Part shown: in pieces, positions 16,988-25,449 of the stretch
Numbering within the stretch: the first letter of the stretch is position 1
How the letters are laid out: the number at the start of each line of letters is the position of its first letter
DNA from: Burkholderiales bacterium
GTDB taxonomy: Bacteria > Pseudomonadota > Gammaproteobacteria > Burkholderiales > SG8-41
DNA: 45,236 bases
Direction of reading: 5' to 3'
Assembly: GCA_020854035.1 (NCBI GenBank)
Contig: JADZGE010000096.1
Location: 1-45,236 of the forward strand
Translations under genes and position numbers: made by a program
The notes under the pieces: model-generated
The model's input: the letters and a program-made list of their open reading frames with translations, nothing else
Told to the model about the DNA's origin: nothing
The model's database searches: none

Positions 16988-17075
16988 TCCGAGAGGCGCT
17001 GCGACCGGGAGGAACCCGGCCAGGCTCGGAACCGGGGCCGTGTGCGTGAAACGGCGCCTTGCATCCACGGGAGCC
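16988..17075 (+). promoter_or_regulatory. SAH riboswitch aptamer 2 with ahcY ribosome binding site
   Basis: A second complete SAH aptamer. P1 pairs TCCGAG (16988-16993) with CTCGGA (17025-17030). The core is AGGCGCTGCGACC...GCCAGGCTC, with P2 CCGGG/CCCGG. The pseudoknot pairs AGGCGC (16994-16999) with GCGCCT (17054-17059). Ten bases later comes the ribosome binding site GGGAG (17069-17073). In the unbound form the core GGCTC (17023-17027) could pair with GAGCC (17071-17075), masking that site; P1 formation would release it. This suggests control of translation, in contrast to aptamer 1. The alternative pairing is only 5 bp and unproven. Confidence 0.85.
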
Positions 17076-17081
17076 ATGTTC

Positions 17082-18497
17082 ATGAAGGAAGTCGCATCCA
17101 GGACGAAGACCGACCACCGCGTCGCCGACCTCGGGCAGGCCGGGTTCGGGCGCAGGGAGATCGCCATCGCCGAGACCGAGATGCCCGGTCTCATGGCCGT
17201 GCGCGAGGAGTACCGGGGCAGGCAGCCCCTGAAGGGGGCGCGCATCGCCGGATCGCTCCACATGACGATCCAGACGGCGGTCCTCATCGAGACGCTGGTC
17301 GCGCTGGGAGCGGAAGTGCGCTGGGCGTCGTGCAACATCTTCTCGACGCAGGACCACGCCGCCGCCGCGATCGCGGCCGCCGGCATCCCGGTGTTCGCGT
17401 TCAAGGGCGAGAGCCTCGAGGAGTACTGGGAATTCACCCACCGCATCCTCGAATGGGGCGACGGCGGCACCCCCAACATGATCCTCGACGACGGCGGCGA
17501 CGCGACGCTGCTCGTCACCCTCGGCGCGCGCGCGGAAAAGAACGCTTCCCTCATCGCCCGGCCGGCCAACGAAGAGGAGACCGTGCTCTACGATGCCATC
17601 GCGAGGCGCCTGAAGGAGCGCCCCGGCTACTACTCGTTCGTCCAGCAGGCGATCCGCGGCGTCACGGAGGAGACCACGACCGGCGTGCACCGCCTCTACC
17701 AGATGGAGAAGGAGGGACGGCTGCCGTTTCCCGCGATCAACGTCAACGACTCGGTCACCAAGTCCAAGTTCGACAATCTCTACGGTTGCAGGGAATCACT
17801 GGTCGACGGAATCAAGCGCGCGACCGACGTCATGGTCGCCGGCAAGGTGGCGCTGGTGGCCGGCTACGGCGACGTCGGCAAGGGGTGCGCGCAGTCGCTG
17901 CGGGGCCTCGGCGCGGTGGTGTGGGTGACCGAAATCGACCCCATCTGCGCGCTGCAGGCCGCGATGGAGGGCTACCGCGTGGTGACGATGGACTACGCCG
18001 CCGACAAGGCGGACATATTCGTCACCGCCACCGGCAACCTCCGCGTCATCACGATCGAGCACATGAAGCGCATGAGGAACAACGCGATCGTGTGCAACAT
18101 CGGGCACTTCGACTCCGAGATCGACATCTCGGCGCTGAAGCAGTTCAGGTGGGAGAACATCAAGCCGCAGGTGGATCACGTGATCTTCCCCGACGGCAGG
18201 CGCCTCATCGTGCTCGCCGAGGGGCGGCTCGTCAACCTCGGCTGCGCCACCGGCCACCCGAGCTTCGTCATGTCGAGCTCCTTCACCAACCAGGTGCTGG
18301 CGCAGCTCGAGCTCTACGGCAACGCGTCGAAGTACGCGAGGAAGGTCCACGTGCTGCCCAAGCACCTCGACGAGCGCGTCGCGCGGCTGCACCTGAAGAA
18401 GCTCGGCGCGGAACTCACCGTCATGACCGAGGAGCAGTGCCGTTACGTCGGGATCGACGTCGACGGGCCGTACAAGCCGGACCACTACCGCTACTGA
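17082..18497 (+). CDS. ahcY: S-adenosylhomocysteine hydrolase
   Basis: AhcY hydrolyses S-adenosylhomocysteine to adenosine and homocysteine, relieving product inhibition of methyltransferases. The roughly 471-residue product shows [43 protein letters not shown], the NAD-binding [18 protein letters not shown] and [14 protein letters not shown], and ends in the family signature KPDHYRY. Length matches the form with the extra roughly 40-residue segment. I choose the ATG at 17082 because GGGAG ends 8 nt before it. The ATG at 17076 is only 2 nt from GGGAG, and the open frame farther upstream is riboswitch. Expression should rise with SAH through the two upstream aptamers. Confidence 0.96.
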   Translation: MKEVASRTKTDHRVADLGQAGFGRREIAIAETEMPGLMAVREEYRGRQPLKGARIAGSLHMTIQTAVLIETLVALGAEVRWASCNIFSTQDHAAAAIAAAGIPVFAFKGESLEEYWEFTHRILEWGDGGTPNMILDDGGDATLLVTLGARAEKNASLIARPANEEETVLYDAIARRLKERPGYYSFVQQAIRGVTEETTTGVHRLYQMEKEGRLPFPAINVNDSVTKSKFDNLYGCRESLVDGIKRATDVMVAGKVALVAGYGDVGKGCAQSLRGLGAVVWVTEIDPICALQAAMEGYRVVTMDYAADKADIFVTATGNLRVITIEHMKRMRNNAIVCNIGHFDSEIDISALKQFRWENIKPQVDHVIFPDGRRLIVLAEGRLVNLGCATGHPSFVMSSSFTNQVLAQLELYGNASKYARKVHVLPKHLDERVARLHLKKLGAELTVMTEEQCRYVGIDVDGPYKPDHYRY

Positions 18498-18526
18498 TGC
18501 GCCATGCGGAATGACGGATGCGGAAT

Positions 18527-18547
18527 CGCCCGGTAGCCGGCCGGGCG
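18527..18547 (+). other. 7-bp hairpin between ahcY and metF
   Basis: CGCCCGG (18527-18533) and CCGGGCG (18541-18547) form a stem around a 7-nt loop in the ahcY-metF gap. The same gap has a repeated ATGCGGA at 18504-18510 and 18518-18524. No T-run follows, so termination is unlikely. The hairpin favours placing the metF start downstream, at 18592. Confidence 0.35.
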
Positions 18548-18591
18548 CGCGCATCGCGCCATCATTCATCGTTCATCAATTGCCCCAGGCC

Positions 18592-19437
18592 GTGGAATCC
18601 CAGAAGCCATTCCCGCGGACGCTCTCCTTCGAGTTCTTCCCGCCCAGGACGGCGGAGGGGAAGCTGAAACTCGGCGAGACGTGGAAGGAGCTCGGTCGGC
18701 TCGGGCCCAGGTTCTTTTCGGTCACCTACGGCGCGGGCGGCTCGACGCGGGAGGGCACGCTCGAGACGGTGTCGGAGATCCGCGCGGCAGGCTTCGAGGC
18801 CGCGCCGCATCTCTCGTGCGTCGCCTCGACGCGGGCCGAGCTCGCCGCGCAACTCGCGCTCTACCGCGGGCACGGCATCCGCCACATCGTCGCGCTGCGC
18901 GGCGATCTTCCCTCGGGACTCGCGGCGAGCGGCGAGCTGCGCCACGCGAACGAGCTGGTGGCGTTCATTCGCGAGAGCACCGGGGACTGGTTCCGCATCG
19001 AGGTCGCCTGCTACCCGGAGTATCATCCGCAGACGCGCAACGCCGCCGACGAGATCGTGAACTTCAAGCGCAAGGTGGACGCGGGGGCGGATTCCGCGAT
19101 CACGCAATACTTCTACAACGCCGACGCCTACTTCCGCTTCGTCGAGGCCTGCGAGGCGGCGGGCATCGCGATTCCGATCGTCCCCGGCATCATGCCGATC
19201 GGCAATTTCTCGCAGCTCGCGCGCTTCTCCGACGCGTGTGGCGCGGAGATTCCGCGGTGGCTGCGCTTCCGCCTGGAAAGCTACCGCGACGACACCGCCT
19301 CGATCCGGGCCTTCGGGCTCGACGTGGTGACCCGCCTTTGCGAGCGGCTCCTCGCGGCGGGCGCGCCCGGCCTGCACTTCTACACCCTCAACCAGGCGGG
19401 GCTCACCACCGCGATCTGGCGCCGCCTCGGGCTCTGA
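18592..19437 (+). CDS. metF: Methylenetetrahydrofolate reductase
   Basis: MetF reduces 5,10-methylene-THF to 5-methyl-THF, the methyl donor for MetH, using FAD. The product (281 residues from this start) shows LSFEFFPPRT at the beginning, FSVTYGAGGSTREGT, HIVALRGDLP, ACYPEYHPQ, DSAITQYFYNADAY and PIVPGIMPIGNF, all typical of the TIM-barrel enzyme. An ATG at 18511 would add 27 residues without family similarity, so I prefer the GTG at 18592, although its ribosome binding site is weak. It follows ahcY by 94 bp and is probably co-transcribed, thus indirectly under SAH control. Confidence 0.94.
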   Translation: MESQKPFPRTLSFEFFPPRTAEGKLKLGETWKELGRLGPRFFSVTYGAGGSTREGTLETVSEIRAAGFEAAPHLSCVASTRAELAAQLALYRGHGIRHIVALRGDLPSGLAASGELRHANELVAFIRESTGDWFRIEVACYPEYHPQTRNAADEIVNFKRKVDAGADSAITQYFYNADAYFRFVEACEAAGIAIPIVPGIMPIGNFSQLARFSDACGAEIPRWLRFRLESYRDDTASIRAFGLDVVTRLCERLLAAGAPGLHFYTLNQAGLTTAIWRRLGL

Positions 19438-19542
19438 GAGGGGGGCGTGGCGGGGCCGGCGCGGGCGGCGGCTGTTCCGCCGGGGGATTCCGTGCGGCAG
19501 AATGCCGCTATCGGGAAAGCGCGCAAAGCGCACGGAGGCACA

Positions 19543-20781
19543 GTGTCAGCCGGAGTAACCGCATCCCAGCAACTCGCGCCCGGGGGAGAGCGAGCGGCGC
19601 TGCTGCCCGAGGTCAAGTCCCGCCCGCCGCAGGAGGCCGCGACCCTCCTCGCCGAGTATCCGGCGGAGGTGATCGCCGCCGTGCTGCTCGAAATGAATCC
19701 CTCGTTCACGCAGGATGTGCTGCAGGAGTTTCCCCGCGGGCTGACCACGGCGGTGCTGCAGGCCGCGCCGCCGGTGACCGCGCTGCAGTGGGAGCGGAAC
19801 GCCGCCTACACCCAGGGGAGCATCGGCCGGCTGATGGAGCCGGTCGTCGCGGTGCTGCGCCCGCAGCAAAGCGTCGGGGAGACCATCGAGCAGCTTCGCA
19901 ACCTCATCCGAACCGCGTTCATCACCTACGGTTACGTGATCGAGCCGGATGGGCGGCTGATCGGCGTGGTCACCATGCGCGATCTCCTGTTCTCGGCGCA
20001 CGAAGCGCGGCTCGAGGAGCTCATGCTGCGCGAGCCCTTCTTCCTTCTGCCGGAGCTCACCCTCGGCGAGGCGATGAAGCTCGTGCTCGACCGTCACTAC
20101 CCGGCCTACCCGGTGTGCGACGGGAACGGCGTGCTGATCGGGCTCGTGCGCGGACAGGCCATGTTCGAGGAGCAGGCCTTCGAGATCACCGCGCAGGCCG
20201 GCGCCATGGTCGGCGTGGAAAGGGAAGAGCGGCTCGCCACGCCGATCGCCCAGAGCTTCAAGTACCGCCATCCCTGGCTGCAGCTCAATCTCCTCACCGC
20301 GTTCATCGCCGGCGCGGTGGTCGGCATCTTCGAAGGCACGGTGGAACGGCTGGTGGTGCTCGCCGCGTTCCTGCCGGTGCTGGCGGGACAATCGGGGAAC
20401 ACCGGCTGCCAGGCGCTCGCGGTGACGCTGCGCGGGCTCACGCTGGGGGAGCTGAAGGCCGGCACGGAGCGGGCGATGGTGCTGAAGGAGGCCTCGCTCG
20501 GCTTCGCGAACGGCTCGTTCACCGGCCTCGTCGCCGCGATCGGCATGTTCGCCTACGCGACGCTGCAGGGCTTGCCCAACGCGTTCCCGCTCTCCGCCGT
20601 CGTCTGGCTCGCGCTGGTCGGCGCCTGCGTGGTGAGCGGCGTGTGCGGCGCGCTGATCCCGCTCACGTTGAAGCGCTTCGGCGCCGACCCGGCGACCGCC
20701 TCCAGCATCTTCCTCACGACCGCCACCGACGTGGTGAGCATGGGACTCCTGCTGGGCCTTGCCACCGTCCTTGTCCGCTGA
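19543..20781 (+). CDS. mgtE: MgtE-family magnesium transporter
   Basis: MgtE is a homodimeric Mg2+ channel gated by cytoplasmic Mg2+. The 412-residue protein has an N-terminal superhelical domain (about 15-100), two CBS domains (about 105-225: LMEPVVAVLRPQQSVGETIE and MLREPFFLLPELTLGEAMKL), a connecting helix, and a five-helix membrane domain. The pore signature VLAGQSGNTGCQALAVTLR is present. The GTG start is preceded by GGAGG. The open frame extends upstream to 19447, but the extra segment is low-complexity. It lies 105 bp after metF, with no functional link to the methyl genes. Confidence 0.92.
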   Translation: MSAGVTASQQLAPGGERAALLPEVKSRPPQEAATLLAEYPAEVIAAVLLEMNPSFTQDVLQEFPRGLTTAVLQAAPPVTALQWERNAAYTQGSIGRLMEPVVAVLRPQQSVGETIEQLRNLIRTAFITYGYVIEPDGRLIGVVTMRDLLFSAHEARLEELMLREPFFLLPELTLGEAMKLVLDRHYPAYPVCDGNGVLIGLVRGQAMFEEQAFEITAQAGAMVGVEREERLATPIAQSFKYRHPWLQLNLLTAFIAGAVVGIFEGTVERLVVLAAFLPVLAGQSGNTGCQALAVTLRGLTLGELKAGTERAMVLKEASLGFANGSFTGLVAAIGMFAYATLQGLPNAFPLSAVVWLALVGACVVSGVCGALIPLTLKRFGADPATASSIFLTTATDVVSMGLLLGLATVLVR

Positions 20782-20822
20782 CGCGATTTCCCCGGACGCC
20801 ACAACGAGAAAGGAGCAACACC

Positions 20823-22115
20823 GTGACCCACCCCGACTACGAACGCGCGGCGCGACACGTCACAGCCGAGGCGGTGCAGAGCACGCTCATGGACATGGTG
20901 AACATCGCGAGCCCGACCGGGCGCGAGGGAGAACTCGCGCGCTACATCGTGGCGCGGCTCGCCCGGGCGGGATTCCAGGCCGCGCTGCAGGAAGTGAGCG
21001 CTGGCCGGCCGAACGCGGTCGGCGTGCGCCCCGGCGGCGGCGACGGGGTGAACCTGCTCTTCACCGGACACATGGACACCTCCTACGACGGCGACGAGGA
21101 TTACCTCAGGGGCGAAGGCTTCAAGGCGAAGGCCGTCCTGCGCGACGGATGGATCTGGGGGCTCGGCGCGAACAACATGAAAAGCGGCCTTGCCTCGGCG
21201 CTGGTCGCGCTCGAAGCGATCGACCGCGAAGGCATCGAACTGCGTGGCGACCTCCTCTACGGCGGGGTGGTCGGCGAGACGGAGAAGGCCGCGGTCGATG
21301 AATTCCGCGGCGAGTCGGTGGCCGGCTACGGCGTGGGCACACGCCACATGATCCTGCACGGGATCACGGGGGATTACGCCATACTGTGCGAGCCCACCTC
21401 GCTGCGGGTGTGCGCCGCCAACATGGGCGTGGTCTGGGCGAAGATCACCCTCGGGGGCACGGTGAGCCACGCCGCGCTTTCGCGTCATCCGAGCGTGGTG
21501 AACGCGATCATGGAGGCGCACGCGCTGCTCGCGCGGCTTCAGGACTGGGGCCGCGCGTACGAGGCGGCGCGCGAGTACCTCGGCGAGCGCCCCAACGTGA
21601 CTGTCGCGGCGATCCGCGGGGGCATGCCCTGGCGGCTCGCGCGCAACCCGTTCGAATGCAGCCTGTACCTCGACATCCGTACCGTTCCCGGACAGACGCT
21701 CGACCAGGTGAAACGCTCGCTGCGCGGGGTGCTGCGCGAGTTCGCCCGCGAGCGCGGCCAGCCGGAAGCGGTGCTGGAATTCTTCGTGAACGACCCGCCG
21801 ACCGTGATCGGCGAGGATGAACTCATCACGCAGGTGATGCGCGAAGCGCACCGCCGCGTCACGAACGACGAGGCGCGGCCCATGATCCGCCGCCCGGGAG
21901 CCGATTCAACGCATATGAACCGCTACGATGTGCCGTGCATCTGTTACGGCCCGGGCGGGCCGACCCACCCGGGCGCCAGGGGGCAGATGCACGCGGTCGG
22001 CGAGCACGTGCCGGTCGCGAACCTCGTTACCGCGGCCCGGGTGTACCTCGACGCGGCGCTCACGCTGTGCAGCCGGCCGGCCCCCGACGGCGCGAAGGGC
22101 CGCGGCGCCGCATGA
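20823..22115 (+). CDS. M20-family metallohydrolase with unusual metal site
   Basis: The 430-residue protein belongs to the M20 family (ArgE/DapE/carboxypeptidase G2 type), zinc-dependent amidohydrolases. It has a catalytic domain split by a dimerisation domain (about 200-310). Visible ligand-region motifs are GHMDTSYDG (H83, D85), GANNMKSG (N118), VVGETEKA (E152/E154), ILCEPTS (E190) and GQMHAVGEH (H390). In most members the NMK motif reads DMK and its Asp bridges the two metals; here it is Asn. The usual adjacent Glu pair is also split. The start is GTG with AGGAG upstream. It heads an operon with an ABC importer, so it may hydrolyse the imported amide. Substrate unknown. Confidence 0.85.
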   Translation: MTHPDYERAARHVTAEAVQSTLMDMVNIASPTGREGELARYIVARLARAGFQAALQEVSAGRPNAVGVRPGGGDGVNLLFTGHMDTSYDGDEDYLRGEGFKAKAVLRDGWIWGLGANNMKSGLASALVALEAIDREGIELRGDLLYGGVVGETEKAAVDEFRGESVAGYGVGTRHMILHGITGDYAILCEPTSLRVCAANMGVVWAKITLGGTVSHAALSRHPSVVNAIMEAHALLARLQDWGRAYEAAREYLGERPNVTVAAIRGGMPWRLARNPFECSLYLDIRTVPGQTLDQVKRSLRGVLREFARERGQPEAVLEFFVNDPPTVIGEDELITQVMREAHRRVTNDEARPMIRRPGADSTHMNRYDVPCICYGPGGPTHPGARGQMHAVGEHVPVANLVTAARVYLDAALTLCSRPAPDGAKGRGAA

Positions 22116-22137
22116 TATGCTGTCCGGCGTGAGTGTC

Positions 22138-22953
22138 ATGGCGGAAACGGCTGCCGGCATCAAGGAGTCCGCGCCCGCGGCGGGGTTGAGCATCGTCTGC
22201 CGCGGGGTGAGCAAGACCTTCGAGACCATCGAGGGCGAGCGCATCCACGCGCTCGACACCGTCGGCTTCGGCATCCGCGAGGGCGAGTTCGTCTGCGTGG
22301 TCGGGCCGAGCGGCTGCGGCAAGAGCACCTTGCTGCGGCTGCTGGCGGGTACGCTCGCCGCGTCGGGGGGCGACATACTGCTGCGCGGCTCGCCGGTCAC
22401 CGGCCCGCGCCGGGACATCGGCATCGTGTTCCAGACCGCGACGCTGCTCCCGTGGCGCAACGTGCTCGAGAACGCGCTCCTGCCCGCCGACGTCCAGGGT
22501 CTCGACCGCCGCGCGTGCACGGAGCGGGCGCGGGGGCTCCTGCGCATGGTCGGACTCGAAGGCTTCGAGCGCAAGTATCCGTTCGAACTCTCCGGCGGCA
22601 TGCAGCAGCGGGTGTCGATCACCCGCGCGCTGGTGCACGACCCGGCGGTGCTGCTGATGGACGAGCCCTTCGGCGCGCTCGACGCGCTCACCCGGGAGCA
22701 GATGAATCTCGACCTGCAGCGCATCTGGCAGAGCGCCGGCAAGACCGTCTTCCTCATCACGCACAGCATCAGCGAAGCGGTGTTTCTCGCCGACCGGGTG
22801 CTGGTCATGTCGGCGCGGCCCGGCCGGATCGTCGTGGAGCTCCCCGTGGGCTTCGCCCGCCCGCGCTCGCTCGATGTCATCGGCGCCCCGGAGTTCGGCC
22901 GGCTCGTCACGCGGATACGCCACGAGCTCGCCGCGAGCGGAGCGCTCGACTGA
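22138..22953 (+). CDS. ABC transporter ATPase, nitrate/sulfonate/taurine type
   Basis: This is the ATP-hydrolysing subunit of an ABC importer of the TauB/SsuB/ThiZ class. The sequence shows Walker A GPSGCGKST, Q-loop VFQTATLLPW, signature LSGGMQQR, Walker B LLMDEPFGALD and the switch His in FLITHSISEAV. The ATG at 22138 gives 271 residues. An earlier ATG at 22117, one base after the preceding stop, would add seven residues; neither has a clear ribosome binding site, so coupling to the M20 gene is likely. Substrate class is suggested only by family and by the adjacent binding protein. Confidence 0.9.
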   Translation: MAETAAGIKESAPAAGLSIVCRGVSKTFETIEGERIHALDTVGFGIREGEFVCVVGPSGCGKSTLLRLLAGTLAASGGDILLRGSPVTGPRRDIGIVFQTATLLPWRNVLENALLPADVQGLDRRACTERARGLLRMVGLEGFERKYPFELSGGMQQRVSITRALVHDPAVLLMDEPFGALDALTREQMNLDLQRIWQSAGKTVFLITHSISEAVFLADRVLVMSARPGRIVVELPVGFARPRSLDVIGAPEFGRLVTRIRHELAASGALD

Positions 22954-23011
22954 GGCCGCGGGCCCGCGCGGCGCGGCGATTCCACGATTCCATTTAACCG
23001 GAGATCATGTC

Positions 23012-24085
23012 ATGAACTGGATGAAAGCCGTGTTTCTCGTGCTGCCGGCGCTCGCCCTGCCTGCGGGCGGGCCGGCGGCGCAGCCGCTGCAGAAGGTGAC
23101 GCTGCTGCACTCGCAGCCGCAGATCACGGCGGCGTTCGCCTATTCGAGCTCGCTGCCCGTGCACCTCGGCTACTTCCGGGAAGAGGGGCTCGAGGTGGAA
23201 GTGAGCCCGAGCAAGGGCGCCGCGGCCGCGATGCAGCTACTCGTGGGCGGGCGTGCGGATGCCGCGATCGGCAATCCATCGGGGGCGATGCTTGCCATCC
23301 AGAAGGGCGCCGACGTGCGCTTCTACTACACCTCGATCCGCGGCGACATCTTCGGGATAGCGCTGCCCGCGGACAGCGGGCTGAAGACGCTCGCCGATCT
23401 CAAGGGCAAGACGATCGGCGTGTCGAGCTTCGCGTCGGGCGGCACCAATTACGTGAAGGGACTGATGAAGACGATCGGTCTGGAGTCCGGCAAGGACTAC
23501 AGCATCGTCGAGATCGGCGTCGGCGCGCGCGCCGCGGGCGCCTACAAGTCGAAGCAGGTCGATGCCTTCTCGCTGTGGGACGAGGCCTACGTCTCGATCG
23601 GGCAGAGCGGCATACCGATCGCCCACGTGATCAAGGATCCGCGGGCGCAATCCTTCGCGGTCGGTTCGATCGTCGTGAAGAACGCGGATTTCAAGGAGAA
23701 GCGCCGGATGCTCGTGGGGCTCGCCCGCGCCATCGCGAAGGCGCAGCTCTTTCAGGTGACCAATCCCGAGGCGACGGTCCGTATCCACTGGAAGGTCTAT
23801 CCCCAGACCGCGCGCGGCGGCGGCAGCGACGAGGCCGTCGCGAACGAGGTCAAGGTGCTCGCGGTGCGCACGGCGATCATATCGCGCACCGCGTGGGGCA
23901 CGACGAAGTTCGGGGACCAGCCCCGCAAGGTGATGGAGGGCTTCCAGGACTACCTCGTCGCCACCGAGGTGCTGCCCCAGTCGCTGCCGGTCGAGCGCTA
24001 CTACACGAACGACCTCATCGACGAGGCGAACCGCTTCGACGCCGCGGCGGTGGAGAAGCAGGCGCGCGAGTACCGCCTGCAATGA
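23012..24085 (+). CDS. ABC transporter substrate-binding protein (NMT1/TauA-like)
   Basis: A periplasmic solute-binding protein of 357 residues. It has a signal peptide (MNWMKAVFLVLPALALPAGG, cleavage near PAAQP) and a type-2 periplasmic fold of the NMT1/SsuA group. Typical elements are the HLGYFREEGLEVEV segment, MQLLVGGRADAAIGNPSGAM and LADLKGKTIGVSSFASGGTNY. GGAG precedes the ATG by 8 nt. Its stop overlaps the permease start (ATGA). Family members bind taurine, alkanesulfonates, thiamine-precursor pyrimidines, aromatic acids or nitrate. The sequence alone does not choose among them. Confidence 0.9.
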   Translation: MNWMKAVFLVLPALALPAGGPAAQPLQKVTLLHSQPQITAAFAYSSSLPVHLGYFREEGLEVEVSPSKGAAAAMQLLVGGRADAAIGNPSGAMLAIQKGADVRFYYTSIRGDIFGIALPADSGLKTLADLKGKTIGVSSFASGGTNYVKGLMKTIGLESGKDYSIVEIGVGARAAGAYKSKQVDAFSLWDEAYVSIGQSGIPIAHVIKDPRAQSFAVGSIVVKNADFKEKRRMLVGLARAIAKAQLFQVTNPEATVRIHWKVYPQTARGGGSDEAVANEVKVLAVRTAIISRTAWGTTKFGDQPRKVMEGFQDYLVATEVLPQSLPVERYYTNDLIDEANRFDAAAVEKQAREYRLQ

Positions 24086-24906
24086 GCGCGGGCGCTCCCC
24101 GCGTGCCCGCGCGGGGCGGACGGCGGCGCGGGCTGCGCGAACGGCCGGAATGGGTGTGCGTGCCGCTCACGCTCGTGCTCATCTTCGGCGGCTGGGAATG
24201 GTACGTCGTCGCGCGCGAGGTGAGCCCGCTCATACTCCCCGCCCCCTCCAAGATCGTCGCGGCGTTGTACCAGGGAATCAGGAGCGGAGTGCTGATCGAC
24301 GGGTCTCTCGTGACGCTCTGGGAAATCGTCCTGGGCTACCTGCTCTCCGCGGCGTGTGCTTTCGTGCTCGGCACGCTGGTGAGCCAGTTCCGGCTGATCG
24401 AGGCGACCGTTTATCCGTATGTCGTCGCGCTGCAGACCCTGCCCAAGATCGCCATCGCGCCGCTCATCCTGGTGTGGGTGGGGCTCGGCATCGAAAGCAA
24501 GGTGATCGTCGCCGCGCTGGTTTCCTTCTTCCCCATGCTGGTCAACACCATCGTGGGGCTCAAGTCCGCGTCGGCCGACAAGCTGGAGCTGATGCACGCG
24601 CTGAGCGCCTCGCGCGCGAAGACCTTCTTCCTCGTCAAGCTGCCGGAGGCGCTGCCCTACATGTTCGCCGGCCTGCAGATCGGCATCGTGCTCGCGGTGC
24701 TCGGCGCGATCGTCGGCGAATTCGTGGGCGCCAAGGCGGGGCTTGGCTATCTCATCATGCAGATGAACTACAACCTGGACGTCGCCGGCATGTTCGCCGT
24801 GCTGGTGATCCTCGGTGTGATGGGCATCGTGCTCAACCTGCTCATCAGTTACGTGCGGCGGCGCGTGATCTTCTGGCAGGGCGCCGACGAAAGCGGCACG
24901 ATCTAG
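24082..24906 (+). CDS. ABC transporter permease (SsuC/TauC-like)
   Basis: Membrane subunit of the same importer, 274 residues with about six helices. The BPD_transp_1 domain carries the EAA loop that contacts the ATPase (ALSASRAKTFFLVKLPEALPYM shows the EAA-like A...G/K...P pattern), and PAPSKIVAALYQGI near the start is typical of the SsuC/TauC group. It starts in the ATGA overlap with the binding-protein gene and is followed 28 bp later by the RidA-like gene. Arg-rich residues before the first helix make a cytoplasmic N-terminus likely. Confidence 0.92.
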   Translation: MSAGAPRVPARGGRRRGLRERPEWVCVPLTLVLIFGGWEWYVVAREVSPLILPAPSKIVAALYQGIRSGVLIDGSLVTLWEIVLGYLLSAACAFVLGTLVSQFRLIEATVYPYVVALQTLPKIAIAPLILVWVGLGIESKVIVAALVSFFPMLVNTIVGLKSASADKLELMHALSASRAKTFFLVKLPEALPYMFAGLQIGIVLAVLGAIVGEFVGAKAGLGYLIMQMNYNLDVAGMFAVLVILGVMGIVLNLLISYVRRRVIFWQGADESGTI

Positions 24907-24934
24907 CGCCGGCCAATCCCGGCGAGGAGTCCCG

Positions 24935-25324
24935 GTGGAAAAGCGATGTTTTCCCGGCACGTGGCAGCAGGATCGCGCGTTCTCGCCGCTCGTCGAGACG
25001 CGCGGCGGACGCACGCTCTGGGTGGCGGGCCACGGCGGTCTTCACGGCGCCGAGCACCCGCTCGACGGTGACTTCGAGGGCCAGGCGCGACAGGCGTTTC
25101 GTAACCTCGCGACGACGCTGGAGCAGGCCGGCGGAACGCTCGACGACATCGTCACGATGACCGTTTTCATCGCCGACGCGCGCTACGGCGACGCCTTCAT
25201 CGCCATCCGCAAGGAGGTGTATCCCTCCGGCCGATTTCCCGCGAGCGCGCTCATCACGGTGGCGGGGTTCGCCCGGCCATCGATGCTGGTCGAGATTCAG
25301 TGCGTCGCCATGGTGCCGGAGTAG
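24935..25324 (+). CDS. RidA/YjgF-family protein lacking the catalytic Arg
   Basis: A 129-residue protein with the RidA (chorismate-mutase-like trimer) fold. RidA enzymes deaminate reactive enamines and imines. Visible elements are LWVAGHGG, the helix FRNLATTLEQAGGTLDDIV with TMTVFIAD, and the C-terminal strand FPASALITVAGFARPSMLVEI. In active RidA that motif reads PARS, and its Arg binds the substrate carboxylate; here position 104 is Ser. So this is likely a different Rid subgroup with another ligand. It is the last gene after the M20-ABC group and may act on a product of that pathway. The GTG start has GGAG about 10 nt upstream. Confidence 0.8.
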   Translation: MEKRCFPGTWQQDRAFSPLVETRGGRTLWVAGHGGLHGAEHPLDGDFEGQARQAFRNLATTLEQAGGTLDDIVTMTVFIADARYGDAFIAIRKEVYPSGRFPASALITVAGFARPSMLVEIQCVAMVPE

Positions 25325-25449
25325 TCCGGCGTGTGGAGCCGAACCGCCCGCCGGTTCCCGGGCGAGGCCCCCGCGACCATGGACCGGCGGGGCGAGCCGC
25401 GCCGGAACCATTACGCGATCAGGGCGCGGGCGGCGGCGCGAGCGCCTCG

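Noticed and set aside
18681..20822. Upstream part of a 1144-codon plus-strand frame running into the M20 gene
   Set aside because: It crosses metF and mgtE in another frame and is low-complexity Arg/Ala/Gly. Only the part from the GTG at 20823 has family similarity and a ribosome binding site.
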